Shown here: positions 1 to 10,787 of the stretch, piece after piece
Layout of the letters: each line of letters begins with the position of its first letter
Numbering within the stretch: the first letter of the stretch is position 1
Assembly (NCBI GenBank): GCA_949130485.1
Contig: OX422190.1
Location: 116,001 to 180,000 of the forward strand
Length of the DNA stretch: 64,000 bases
Reading direction: 5' to 3'
DNA from: Agelas oroides
Lineage: Eukaryota > Porifera > Demospongiae > Agelasida > Agelasidae
Program-made: the position numbers and the translations under genes
Notes under the pieces: model-generated
Database searches by the model: none
Seen by the model: only the letters and a program-made list of their open reading frames with translations
What the model was told of the DNA's origin: nothing

Positions 1-703
1 GTTCTCAATGGTTACCATGTAGTGGTTTACATATGGTTACAAGTGGTCCTAAATGGTTCTATCTGGTTATCAGATGTTCTCAGTGGTACTCAGTTGTTTT
101 GAATGGTTCTAAGTAGCCCCCGTACCCACTCCTCCACCACAGCTATCTGTACTGCTATGATAGCTGTGGTGGAGGACTGGGAACGAAGCTAGTTCTAAGT
201 GGTTCTCAGTGGATCTGATTGCTTCTCACTGGTTACAATGCAGTGGTTGTCAATGGTTCTCAATGGTTACCAGTAGTTCTCAATGGTTATCGATGCTTTT
301 CAGTGGTTCTCAATGGTTCACAGTAGTTCTCTGTTCCTTACAGTGGTTCTCGATGATACCAGTTGTTCTCAATAGTTACAATGCAGTGGTTCTCATTGGC
401 TATCCATGGATACCAGTAGTTCTCAGTGGTTCTCAATGGTTACCAGTAGTTGTCAATGGTTCTCAGGGCTTACCAGTGGTTCAGTGGTGAATTACTTGTG
501 GTTCTCAGTGGTTGTCCTGTAGTAGTTCACAATGTTTTTTGGTGGTTCTCAATAACTACTATAGTATTACTCAATGGTTTTAAGCACTCAATGGTTCCCA
601 ATGGTTACCGGTGGTTCTCAATGGTTACCAGTAGTTCTCGGTGGTTTTCAATGGTTGTCAGCCAGTTCTCAGTGGTTACCAGTGTTTCTCAATGGTTACC
701 AGT
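1..703 (+). repeat. Decamer satellite, sense orientation, left block
   Basis: The block is made of diverged 10-bp units with consensus ARTGGTTMYC (for example GGTTCTCAAT followed by GGTTACCAGT). It is the reverse-complement orientation of most of the 13.6-31.2 kb block. The part from about 200 to 700 corresponds to inverted copies at 17.8-18.3, 19.1-19.6 and 28.6-29.15 kb. Open frames on this strand are products of the repeat, not genes. Confidence 0.93.
114..191. mobile_element. 78-bp TAGCC-type MITE in satellite
   Basis: A near-palindromic hairpin begins TAGCCCCCGTACCC and ends GGGAACGAAGCTA. It is flanked by the same 8 bp, GTTCTAAG, on both sides, which indicates insertion into a satellite unit. 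Further copies lie at 19589-19665, 25505-25581 and (truncated) 29159-29214. TAG...CTA ends and a short duplication fit a Mutator-type miniature element; the class assignment is an inference. Confidence 0.75.
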
Positions 704-1282
704 AGAGTAAGTCATTGAATATCGGACGCCATGGATACTCACACCCTTGCCACATGCGGTACACCGTTTCCTACGTGCACCAACGCTACTTTGGTTCAAG
801 AAACTCCGGAACAGTGGGTGTGGAACTTTGCTGTCTTTCCGTCTGTACGCTACGAGGAAGCAAAATAAATTTTCGGATGCATGCATATTCGGACGAGAGC
901 ATCTACTCACAAACCAAGTTACCGCTATCGACCGTGAAAGGTCCGACACACGGTTGTCGTGTAGTCACGCTTTAGAGCGGCGGTCTAATTCCCAGATCGA
1001 GACTACTGAACAACCACAACGCGCATGCGCACATCGAAACACGTGTGCATTGCGAGTTCCCGCGCTTCCCTCGACGAGACTTGCTGATCGCCAGAACTGG
1101 TGTTGAAAACAAGGTGAGCTGCTTAATGGAAGGTCTATAAGTACGTTCCGTTGATGTTGTACTGTTTAGGTCTTATATACACACACTTGTACGTAGGCTA
1201 TGTATTTGTGTTTGCATGGTTGTTTGTTCTCTGGTTATTTTAACCCACGTGATTAACCATGTGAATGCTCCAACTCTGGTCA
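704..1282. other. Unassigned sequence between satellite and foldback element
   Basis: No gene is recognised. The left edge (GTAGAGTAAG followed by ATCGGACG) resembles the end of the MITE at 3919-4285, so a decayed relative may start here, but no matching right end was found. Overlapping open frames of 86-119 codons on both strands show no recognisable motif. Confidence 0.5.
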
Positions 1283-2152
1283 GAATAAGCCAGTTTCATG
1301 TAAGTACTAAGGTATGCAATAATTGCAATAATATATCCGTAGTCCAATCCCGACGCCATTTTGTGCCCTTAGGTATGGCCATATATGGGATTTCCCGGGT
1401 TTTTTGATCGCATCTAACTTCCGCATTCTACGGTGTAATCCATTGTAGCGCATATTGTAAGAGAACTGAGTCTTCGTACTATTGAACAGTGTAAAAACCA
1501 AGGCAATTGGACAAAAGATGAGGGAGCTACGTGGTAAAGAATATGGACGGTATTTGACAAGAAAACTAGCAACTTCTTCGTTTTCTCAAGCTAGGTAAGC
1601 CAAGCAAGGTCCAGCAAAAGTGTTGGCTAAACGTTTTGTGCGTGGGGCTCAAGTTGAAAGTGGCATGGTGAGTCACATTGCTTAAAAGCTAACTTGACTA
1701 ACGCTAAAATGATAGCAAACCTCAGTGCGGGCGTTTGTGACTATTCGCGTCACTTTCGTCTCCTAGCCATACACGCACATCCACAACAACTGGTTTTTAA
1801 GCCCTTCTCGGCCTTACCTAGCTTGAAAAACGAAGAGAGCAGTAGAAGTTGCTAGTTTTCTTGTCCTGTACCGTCTGGGTTCGCGACAGAATAGCTCGCT
1901 CATCTTTTGTGCGTTCACTTTGGTTTTTACACCGTTGACTAGTACGAAGACTCGATTTTCTTACAGTATAAGTTATAAATGGTTACCTGGTAGAACGCGG
2001 AAGTTACATGCGATCAAAGAAACAGGAAAATCCTATATATGGCCATACTTAAGGGCCACAAAATGGCGCCTGGAAAGCCACCGGATGTGACGTCACATAC
2101 TCATCCCACGTTCCTTACATAGTTTAGCTTACGTGAAACTGGCTTATTTCAG
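1283..2152. mobile_element. Foldback (long inverted repeat) element
   Basis: Two arms, about 1283-1612 and 1805-2152, are imperfect inverted copies of each other. The outer ends read GAATAAGCCAGTTTCA and TGAAACTGGCTTATTTC. Blocks such as GACAAGAAAACTAGCAACTT recur inverted near the inner ends. No transposase is visible. It lies within a few bases of the TIR element starting at 2158. No clear target duplication was found, so the class is unknown. Confidence 0.75.
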
Positions 2153-2157
2153 ACATA

Positions 2158-3660
2158 CAGTGGAACCAGCAAAGAGAGCAAAAAGTGCTTTTTTGGACTT
2201 TACAGGCTCATATTTTTAAAAGTAAACATGACACAAGAAATACAAACACATTTTCATGATCTCCAGGAAAAACTGAGTAAGACAGGTAGGTGCAAAGGCA
2301 TCATGTGACAGTCATGTGACAGTACATGGCGGGGAAACAACCCTAGGTCAAAAAGTGACTTTTAGCATGGGATTTGTCAAGCATTGCAATTTAAGGTCCC
2401 AAACTACTGCCATTGGAATCTCACCCAGGTAAGGTCCCTTGAACTGCACAAAGTATTCTTAACTGTCAGCACTTTCAGAGAGCAGGGCCAAAGTAGCCAT
2501 TTTTGAGCCCTCCAAGCGTTTAGCATGGTATGCGTGCAAACATACGAGTTAAGGTCTGAACTTTCAGTTATCGAACACAAAGTCTTTATATTTTCAGAAA
2601 CTAGTGACAGGGAACACTTCTCCGCGGCCAAATCCGAGAAACGCAGCCTTGTGAGCGCGAACGCGACTTTTCGACGGCCATTTTAGCGCTACTGCGTTAC
2701 CACTGTACTTAAGATAATCGCGATTGTGACGTCACGACATACGATTACGTAATGCTAGATCTTTCGTGTTCGAGCGCTGGCTATCGATGAATACTTCGAA
2801 TTCTTCACTACCCACCGGTTCTTTTCAGAAGCATCGGAGAAAGCCACTCTGCTGCTTCCTTAGCCGCATGCCCCAACTTCTGCCTCCTACCATCCTCACA
2901 CAGCCACACTTCGACACAGTTGGTGTCATAGGGATTGCCAGGGTCCCTGACGAATCTGACTTTGCTCCCCTGCCTAGCGCCTACCTCTGCCAAGTCATAA
3001 AACTTTACCCCCCGGCAGTGACAGGTAAAGAACGCCAACAGCACACGGTTAGTCGCCATTGTTAATAACGATACACGTGACCTCGTTACGTTTAGTATTA
3101 TTTCGCGTGACAAGCCCTACGTCACAAAACAGCAAGATGGCCCTCGAAAAGTCGCGTTCGCGCTCACAAGGCTGCGTTTCTCGGATTTGGCCGCGGAGAA
3201 GTGTTCCCTGTCACTAGTTCCTGAAAATATAAAGACTTTGTGTTCGATAACTGAAAGTTCAGACCTTAACTCGTATGTTTGCACGCATACCATGCTAAAC
3301 GCTTGGAGGGCTCAAAAATGGCTACTTTGGCCCTGCTCTCTGAAAGTGCTGACAGTTAAGAATACTTTGTGCAGTTCAAGGGACCTTACCTGGGTGAGAT
3401 TCCAGTGGCAGTAGTTTGGGACCTTAAATTGCAATGCTTGACAAATCCCATGCTAAAAGTCACTTTTTGACCTAGGGTTGTTTCCCCGCCATGTACTGTC
3501 ACATGACTGTCACATGATGCCTTTGCACCTACTCGTCTTACTCAGTTTTTCCTGGAGATCATGAAAATGTGTTTGTATTTCTTGTGTCATGTTTACTTTT
3601 AAAAATATGAGCCTGTAAAGTCAAAAAAAGCACTTTTTGCTCTCTTTGCTGGTTCCACTG
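2158..3660. mobile_element. 1.5-kb TIR transposon with 0.5-kb arms and TA target duplication
   Basis: The termini are CAGTGGAACCAGCAAAGAGA and its reverse complement, directly flanked by TA at 2156-2157 and 3661-3662. The inverted arms run about 2158-2683 and 3134-3660 and are almost identical by eye, which suggests a recent copy. CAGT ends with a TA duplication fit the Tc1/mariner/pogo group, but arms this long are unusual there. No transposase is present. The only informative ORF is the HIRAN-like frame at 2808-3113. The mirrored 75-codon frames in the two arms are the same sequence read twice. Confidence 0.88.
2808..3113 (-). CDS. Small HIRAN-domain protein inside a TIR element
   Basis: This 101-residue frame lies in the unique core between the two inverted arms. 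From about residue 26 it reads like a HIRAN domain: LLAFFTCHCRGVKFYD, then VRFVRDPGNPYDTNCVEVW, then GRRQKLGHAAKEAAEWLSP. The NPYD-x-N motif, the following V-x-V strand and the G-x-LGH-x-A-x-E-x-A helix are the usual family signatures. HIRAN domains are known from HLTF/Rad5-type remodellers, where the HLTF domain binds 3-prime single-stranded DNA ends; here the domain is alone, with no helicase or RING. A second Met at residue 19 could be the true start. It could be a captured host domain or the element's own DNA-end-binding protein. Family call fairly firm, role inferred. Confidence 0.72.
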   Translation of the reverse strand: MSREIILNVTRSRVSLLTMATNRVLLAFFTCHCRGVKFYDLAEVGARQGSKVRFVRDPGNPYDTNCVEVWLCEDGRRQKLGHAAKEAAEWLSPMLLKRTGG

Positions 3661-3687
3661 TAGGCATGATTAAAAACTGCTTGACGT

Positions 3688-3886
3688 TAGCCTCATTCCC
3701 AGCCCCCCATTATCTTTCACTTGCAGTAGAAAAACAGGAGAGCCTGGTATCTTTCATGACATGAAGCACGACATAATCAGAGGGGGAATGGTGAAAAATT
3801 TCGAAAACAAATGGGCAATGTTTAGGATGCGGAAGTGCTACCAGGCCCCTTTCCCGATTTTCGGACGGGGCCTGGGAACGAGGCTA
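3688..3886. mobile_element. TAGCC-type MITE
   Basis: The ends are TAGCCTCATTCCCAGCCCC and GGGGCCTGGGAACGAGGCTA, an inverted pair related to the smaller TAGCC elements in the satellite. The interior has no coding capacity. A convincing flanking duplication was not found. Confidence 0.65.
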
Positions 3887-3918
3887 AATGTCACTCATAT
3901 GGGAAATGATACCAGGTA

Positions 3919-4285
3919 GAGTAAGTTAGCAATCATCAGACGACAGGTATATTCGGACGCTCAAACGCGGAGGGAAAACTGCGTAAACATTCAGCGATAC
4001 CACAAGACTGTAGCTGAGATATTGCACGATATCGTTTGAACTCACCTATTTATGCTGCACATAAATCAACCAGCGTAGTTTATATCTCCGAATATTGATG
4101 TTTTTCGGACGGCCATTTTATCGCTTCTAGCGGCAACAGGAAACAATGCGCGGGCGTCATTTTTGGTACACCAGGTACCACGTACCTCAGCTACAGTCTT
4201 GTGGTATCGCCGAATGTTTGCACAGTTTTCCCTCCGTGTTTGAGTGTCCGAATATACCTGTCATCCGATGATTGCTAACTTACTC
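3919..4285. mobile_element. MITE with GAGTAAGTTAGC ends and TA duplication
   Basis: The inverted ends GAGTAAGTTAGC and GCTAACTTACTC are flanked by TA at 3917-3918 and 4286-4287. Inverted similarity continues inward through ATATTCGGAC. A second, left-truncated copy occupies about 13438-13638. No ORF of note. Confidence 0.8.
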
Positions 4286-5857
4286 TACATGTATTTTCCC
4301 GCTTTTTCATACTGTAAGCGACAGAAGACTGGTTTTAAAGGAAACTGTTCTGTGGGCAGAGAAATGGTTTCTGACCATTATTCTCTTGCACTGGCTAAAT
4401 CTGTGCTACAATTTGGTGCTTTCATAGGCACCATGAATATCTGAGGTAAGTGAACTTTGTGTTATACTTCATCGAAGGTTTATGCAAGCAGCTTTGCGTA
4501 GACGGTAACTAATGTGGTGCGCACCATGAGCTACACTGCTCACAGTGACATGGTGCCGTTCAGAGTGTTGATGCCGTCGGGCCTTGACCTCAAAGCTGCT
4601 GGTGGCTCCATTCAAGCTTTGAACTACAGTTTATCTAATTATTCGCTTTGAGAGTACCAAGTCACTGGTTAAATGTGGAAACATTCAAAACAGCGCCCAC
4701 CCCCGTTTTTTAAGGACTTGTGTAAGGTACTCCACCCATTGACGCTCTTTTGCGAGACTACAGCCCTGTCTTTTCATATTTTTGACACTGCATAGTATGG
4801 TCTGCATGCAGGATATTTGTCTCTTGACTTAAGGCAGTGGGCAAGATACATGTAGATTTAGCATTAAGGTGGCATACTTTCAAGGTTGACAAACCTGGAA
4901 TCCAAGCTGATAGACGTCTTTGTCTTGTTAAACTAGTAGCAAACAGTCAGTTTTGGGAGTCTTCATCCGTTCACTGTCCGTAAAATTGGGGATTTTCCCC
5001 ATTTCCCATCGGCATTGGCATCCAATAATCAGTTTATAATTAAGTTAGTTAAGATCTAGCCTGGCGGAACCCCTCATGTGGTGGTTGGAACTTTGAAGAT
5101 AAGCTTAGATCGGAAAAAAAAAAAGGAGTTTAGTAGAGTGCTGTAGTGTCAGTAGCTGTGAGTAGTGTGAAGTGCCTGCTTGTGAAAGCAAGCTTGTGTC
5201 TAGAAGCAGCAGAAAGGCCACAGTGGCCAAGACTGTACTCGTTGGGTAGGCCCAGGTCTTGCGATCGTATGCCAAGCCTAGTAGGTGACCGTGGCCTGGT
5301 GCTTCGAGTGCTGGGCTGGGCTTTAACTAGAATGTGCAATATATCGTTGGTACTATGCTGCAGTAGACAAGAAAGCTGCAGAGGAGTTGTGTGTGGAACA
5401 GAACTGTGAGTTGTTTAGCCACATAAGGGGGAGAGGTGGGGCTAGTGATGCTTGCTTCCACTTGTGAATGAGCCCCTTCTGTAGACAAGCTGTGAATTTT
5501 TTGAAATGTGCATTCATTTTGGTGCAGTCAAAGTCATCCATTCCAAGAGGTAGTGACAAACATGAGTCTAGCCTGACTTTGAGAGTAGCTCTGAACAAAT
5601 GTTGGCATAGACTGATTTGAGATACATTGGTGGTTAGGACGCTACCTAGAGTGAGTGTGTAGATGCGTCCATTGAGTGGCAATTTTGGGTCATGAATATA
5701 TTAATGAGCCACTAAAACCCAAAGCAAGATTGCCCTAAAGCAAACCCTAACTATGAAACTAGGAGTAACCCTGGTCCTAACTGTAACCCAAGTTTATGTT
5801 TTCCTTAACCTCCACCATAAGACTTCACCGCCACCTTAAAAATGTTTTATTTATCAG
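4286..5857. other. Intergenic or intronic stretch, nothing recognised
   Basis: An open frame at 4244-4444 ends in TGA just before a good donor-like GGTAAGT, but it starts inside the MITE and shows no known motif. An A-rich run lies at 5115-5125. Other frames of 69-109 codons lack recognisable domains. The 5-prime terminus of the transposase element downstream should lie here, but no inverted repeat was identified. Confidence 0.4.
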
Positions 5858-8627
5858 ATGTGGAGGAGTGTTGATCTTCCCTTGAAGGACAGAGTACTGA
5901 AATCATCCAGCCTCTCTGTACCACTGATATCTGGTTCCAAGCGGCCTGAAAAGTACAAACAGTGGAATGATGGACGCATGGAAAGGGCCATAGATGCTGT
6001 GAGAAACTAAGGCCTCACAGTACGTCGAGCAGCTGAGGAATACAGCATTCCCAAATCCACCCTGCATGATAGGTTAAGCGGGCGAGTGCAGGCAGGAGCA
6101 TGTAGTGGTCCACCAAAATATCTCACTGATGAGGAGGAGAATGAACTGGAGGAATTTTTAGTGGGTTGTGCGTCAGTGGGCTATACACGGTCTCGTCAGC
6201 AGGTAATTCAACCAATGCAGGAGGTAGTCTCGGAGCCAGACCCTCGCACGTGGAGAAGGAGGGTCTGGTAAACTTGCATACATAAACTCTTTATGGGATA
6301 TGGCCTCCTCACGGGCTTCCTAAGCAATAATTGAAGGTGTTGATTGGGTGAAAATATGCATGTGCTCAATTAGCTACTGTAGACTGTCGCTGCCAGTGAA
6401 GATACTAGTAACGAAGCGAACGTTTGATAGTACCTTGGAGAGCACCACTGCTACTTTTGGCAGGCAATTTAAACAGCGAATAGCAGGGCTAAGCCCAGAA
6501 CTGTGGTGTTGGCTAACGAAATTTGCGTGACTTGTGTCCATTGCCATGAATGCCTCGGCTACATCAAGCACGAGTGCCTCCAGAGGGCTTACAATAACTA
6601 CGATAGACTTACGTCTGCCTCCGGGACTTCCATGCACCAAAATTCGCCCATGAACGTAGACTACCGTAGCAGAGGGACTTTCACAGTTCCACTGCTCAGG
6701 TAGTGAAACCGAAGACTTCTTAACAGCTTTCCAGCTGGTCGAGATTCGCTGGAGAATATCTAAGCTTGTTGAACGATGGTCGCTTCGATTCTTGTATCAA
6801 TCGCTGGTCCGTCAATCAAATTCGCCATGTCGTTATTACACGAACACGTGCCTTCGTGGGCGGAAATGTAATTACACAGTCATCAATTCCGCGGACTTCA
6901 AATTTGTATGTATGCAAGTTTACCAGACCCTCCTCCTCCTCCGTGTGCGAGGGTCTGGTTCTGAGACTATGCAGGAGGTTGTCATTCGCAAGGGCTTGCC
7001 TGTCTGTGTGACCCATGGCTGGTGGGATTCTTTCAAGCATCGCCATCCAAAGCTCACGCTTCGCACAGCGGCTCCAGTGTCCTATGCTAGATTAGTGGCG
7101 AGTGACCCCGAGATTATAAACAATTACTATAACCTCCTTGAACTCACCCTTTCTGAGAATGATCTACTTGACAAACCCGCCCAAATATTCAACATTGATG
7201 AAACAGGTATGCCCCTTGATCCCTCTCCTCCGTCAGTGATTGCAAGACGAGGGCAGAAACACCCCTCAGCTGTTGGTTCTGGAGACAAGACACAGATAAC
7301 AGTGTTGTCCTGTTGTAGTGCAGCAGGGTATGCACTCCCACCATTTGTCATTTTTGACAGAAAGTCCTTGAAGCCTGAACTTACAGTCGGAGAAGTACCA
7401 GGAACAGTTTATGGGTTGTCGAGCAAGGGGTGGATTGACGGAGAACTGTTTGAGTTATGGTTTACCCACCATTTTCTAGCCTACGCTCCACCTGTTTGAC
7501 CTCTTCTTTTTCTGATGGACGGACACTCATCCCATTTTCAGCCTGATGTAATTAATCGAGCAGCAGCTGAAGGTGTGATCATGTTTTGTCTCCCCCCACA
7601 CACCACTCACCTCACTCAGCCCCTGGATAAAGGGTGCTTTGGGCCGCTGAAGGCTCATTGGCGAGAGGAATGCTGGGCATACACCACTGCTAATCCAGGT
7701 CGCATTATCACAAGGTATCAGTTCTCCCAACTGTTTGGAAAGGCATGGGTGAAGGGAATGTCAATGCAGAACATTATTGCAGGTTTTTGGATTACAGGAG
7801 TGTATCCCTTTGACCGCTATGTTCTGCTTCCCATGGAGTCCAAGCGTGTTTCACTGGCTGATAGAACAGGCCTAAAATTCATTCCACTTTACAGTCCTGC
7901 TCGTCGGCAACCTAGTAAATCTTCAGCCAGAGTGTCATACTTCTCTCCTGAAGAGATTGCGCGATATCAGGCACGCTTCGAGGAAGGATATGATGTTCCC
8001 GATAAGCGCTACCAGCAGTGGGTGAGCATGTACCATCCAGAGTCTTTGTCTGACACACCATCCAGTCCTCTAGTGGATCTATCTCCTAGGGTACTTTCTG
8101 TGTCTCCTGAAAACAGCTCTTGTAGTCTACCATTCTCTTCCATTTTCTCTCCTGAAGAGATTGCACAATATCATGTTCGCTTTGAGGAAGGGTATGATGT
8201 TCCGGATGAGCGCTAACAGCAGTGGGTGAGCATGTTCCATCCCGAGTCCATCACACCAGACAGTCCTCCCGTTGACCTAGTTTCTGGTATATCTCCTCTC
8301 TCTTCTGAAAACAAGAAGTCCTGCAGTCTTCCATGATCTTCTGTTTTGGCGCGACTCATTTCGGAGAAGGTGCCGCAAATCAAATACCCCAGTTCAGAGC
8401 ACAAATCATCCGGCAGAGTGCTTACCAGCTCTGAGAACCTCCTAAGGTTAGAAGAGAAGAAAAAGAAGAAGGAAGCTGAACTGGCAGAAAAGCAGAGAAA
8501 GAAAGAGGAAAGGGAGCAAAACCGTCTGAAGGTACAGATGGAGGAGAGAAAGTCCTTAGAGAGAGAACGTAAACAGAAGGAGAAAATGGCTGTCAAAGCC
8601 ACCACCAGAGCCAGGCAAAAAGGTTAG
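5858..8627 (+). pseudogene. Pogo/jerky-like (DDE_1) transposase, decayed and interrupted
   Basis: From ATG 5858 the frame encodes a pipsqueak-type helix-turn-helix (around VRRAAEEYSIPKSTLHDRL), a TDEEENELEEFL linker, then after the inserted MITE a DDE_1 domain. Catalytic blocks are FNIDETG (about 7190), MDGHSSHFQPDVI (7515 on) and PLDKGCFGPLK. Removing the 745-bp MITE and one 9-bp duplication joins both halves in one frame. In-frame stops at 6008 (TAA), 7497 (TGA), 8214 (TAA) and 8334 (TGA) disable it. The TGA at 7497 could be a CGA decayed by CpG deamination, and 8214 reads TAA where the upstream internal repeat has TAC. The C-terminal part holds two copies of an FSPEEIA...YDVPD module and a Lys/Glu-rich coiled coil ending KATTRARQKG. 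In intact relatives this protein binds and cuts transposon ends in the nucleus. Confidence 0.92.
6225..6969. mobile_element. Mutator-type MITE, copy 1, inside the transposase gene
   Basis: The ends are TAGTCTCGGAGCCAGACCCT and an inverted partner closing with TCTGAGACTA. The 9 bp TGCAGGAGG are repeated at 6216-6224 and 6970-6978. The subterminal segments carrying GAGGGTCTGGTAAACTTGCA are also inverted. A second full copy with its own 9-bp duplication is at 53697-54455. A 9-bp duplication points to the Mutator superfamily. Both copies keep a minus-strand frame of about 90 codons containing IRCLNCLPKVAV, whose meaning is unknown. Confidence 0.93.
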
Positions 8628-8856
8628 CCACTGCAATGCAATGTGCATTTTGATGTTCAGTTGTTAAAGAAGCAAAGATAATCCAAAGGTGCCAAAATAG
8701 ATATGTATTCAGGAGAAAAATACAGGCACTGTTGCTAAATCTGTAAACATGAACTGTGCTCAAGCATGCAGCTGAAAAAAGCCCTAAATGTCTACATGTA
8801 TTAAATCATGTCCAATTACAAATGAAGGATCATTTTTACTTTTAATCTATTTTTAG

Positions 8857-9356
8857 AAACTGGGGACCCTGGTTTGCACCTTCCACCCCCCACCAAGACA
8901 ACTACGAGGACTGCAACTAGAGGCAGGAAAGTGGGCTCAGCCCTGACGAATGCAGTTGTCGAGTCCTACCCTGGTAGGAGCACTTTCCGGGTGAACCTTA
9001 GAGCTAGAGTGTGATTGGAATAATTTATCTATTTTTAGAAGCTGGGGACCCTGGTTGCAGTCTCCCTCTCCACCTCCCACCAAGACTACCAAGAGGGCTG
9101 CAACCAGAGACAGAAGACCATTGACAGGTATGGCTTTCACTGCTAGAACCTGTGCGGTATGCCATTCGTTGAAAATGCTCCTGTTTGTACTGTTATTTCC
9201 AGGTGCGTTGAAACAGGGTACGGGGCCTGGCTGTGGTGGTCCAAAGGCTGCAGTACATGGGAGTAGGGCTGGTGTGGTGATTCGGTCTGACCCATGGTTA
9301 GAACATTTTGTCATTTAATTTTGTCATTGTAAGAACTGGTGAAGACACATGCACAT

Positions 9357-9443
<87 letters not shown>

Positions 9444-10006
9444 CACACACACGCACACACACGCACACACACACACGCACACACACACACTCACACACAC
9501 ACACATGCACACACACATGCACACACACACACACTGAAACAATTGATTTTTAGAAGCTGGGGACCCTGGGTTGCAGTCTCCCTCTCCTCCTCCCACCAAG
9601 ACAACTACGAGGACTGCAACTAGAGGCAGGAAAGTGGGCTCAGCCCTGATGAATGCGGTCGTCGAGTCCTACCCTGGTAGGAGCATTTTTCAGCTGAACC
9701 TTAGAACTAGAGTGCGATGGGTATGATTTTTTTCTTATTTTTAGAAACTGGGAACTGTGGATCACAGTCACGCTCTCCACCTCCCTCCAAGACAATCACG
9801 AGGGCTGTAACTAGAGCCAGGAAAGCGAGCTCAGCCCTGACTAATGTGGTCGTAAAGTGCTACCATGGTAGGAGCATTTTCTGGGCGAACTTTAGAACTA
9901 GAGTTTGATAAGTGTGTTTTATTATATTTTAGAAACTAGGGACCTTGGGTCATAGTCTCCTCCACCTCCCTCCAAGGCTAGGGGCAGGAGACCCTTGCTG
10001 GGTATG
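8857..10006 (+). repeat. About five tandem exon-like copies, Pro/Lys/Arg-rich
   Basis: Copies begin at about 8857, 9039, 9555, 9745 and 9933, each directly after a pyrimidine-rich tract ending TTTTAG. Most then read (G)AA-ACT/GCT-GGG-GAC, giving E-x-GDPG, then SPSPPPTKTT and a basic TRGRK segment. Copies 1, 3 and 4 are open across the unit; copy 2 has a one-base shift and copy 5 is degenerate. The phase (two bases completing a codon begun by G) fits a donor at the end of the upstream transposase tail (AAAAG followed by GTTAGC). They may be alternative C-terminal exons of that protein or of an unrelated gene. No known domain is recognised. Confidence 0.6.
9346..9533. repeat. (CA)n microsatellite
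   Basis: A run of CA dinucleotides of about 190 bp with scattered G and T changes. It lies between the second and third exon-like copies. The long His/Thr and Cys/Val open frames across it are repeat artefacts. Confidence 0.99.
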
Positions 10007-10250
10007 GCTTTTACTGAAGAGTTTTAGAATGTTGTGTTAATTGAAAATCTTGCCGCTTTTTCTACGGATACGGTGTCAGGAAAGGCAGCGGTGTGTGCAG
10101 AAAAGGCAAAGAAGACGACCTTGCAGAACTCGTAGCATGTACTTGTTTTTTGATATAAAAGGTTCAAAGGATATTTTGGCGATGGGTAGGTTCAAAGTTC
10201 AAGTTCATTTGTGACTGACCAGTAGGTATGTGCAAAATTTACAGAACAAA

Positions 10251-10640
10251 GGGGCTACCCATCCCACAGCATGACAGGAGGGAACATCTCAGTGATGAGC
10301 ATCCATCTTGCCTGCCATGTGTACACATCTAGCGGCCACAGGCCTGATAAACAGTTCAGCCCAGTAATTTTGTGCCTCCAGTCAGTATGGAAACAGTCTT
10401 GCGATTCAGGAAAATGTCCTTTCATCAGGTTACACAACTTTGGCTGAGGCCATATGTCACTGCAGCACTCTGGCTCCAACCAGACCCCTGGCTGTCGGTA
10501 ACATGTACCAGAGGGGCTACCCATCCCACAGCATGACAGGTGGGGACGACTCTGTGATGAGCATCTGTCCTGCCTGCCATGTGCACACATCTAGCTGCCA
10601 CAGGCCTGATCAGAGGTTCGGCGCAGCAGTCTTCCGCCTC
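10251..10640. repeat. Tandem duplication, period about 262 bp
   Basis: The segment starting GGGGCTACCCATCCCACAGC at 10251 recurs at 10513, with the same order of blocks (GATGAGCATC, CTGCCTGCCATGTG, CCACAGGCCTGAT). Frames are open over part of it on both strands without a recognised domain. Confidence 0.85.
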
Positions 10641-10701
10641 CAGTCGATGTCAAACGTGTATCGTGAATTCAGAGTAATGTCCCTTTCGTTAATGGACAAC
10701 C

Positions 10702-10787
10702 GAGACAAGCGAGCGTAGCAGTGACTTCATATTTCTGGACAAGCGAGACAAGCGAGCGTAGCAGTGACTTCGTATTTCTGGACAAGC
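10702..10787. repeat. Two 43-bp tandem units
   Basis: The unit containing GAGACAAGCGAGCGTAGCAG occurs twice head to tail, differing at one position. Confidence 0.9.

Noticed and set aside
209..710. Open frames of about 90 codons rich in Ser, Gln, Trp and Phe
   Set aside because: They translate the decamer satellite; similar frames occur wherever the satellite runs in that orientation.
2404..3414. Two nearly identical 75-codon frames facing away from each other
   Set aside because: They are the same inverted-arm sequence read from each side; no motif, so not two genes.
5720..5790. CCCTAA-like words as telomeric repeat
   Set aside because: Only scattered CCCTAAC and CCTAACT words occur, with no regular hexamer array.
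6374..6640. Minus-strand frame of 88 codons inside the Mutator-type MITE (also in copy 2) as a gene
   Set aside because: The two copies are about 90% alike overall, so shared open frame is expected; copy 2 has indels in it and no motif is visible.
9298..9623. His/Thr-rich and Cys/Val-rich frames
   Set aside because: They are translations of the (CA)n microsatellite.
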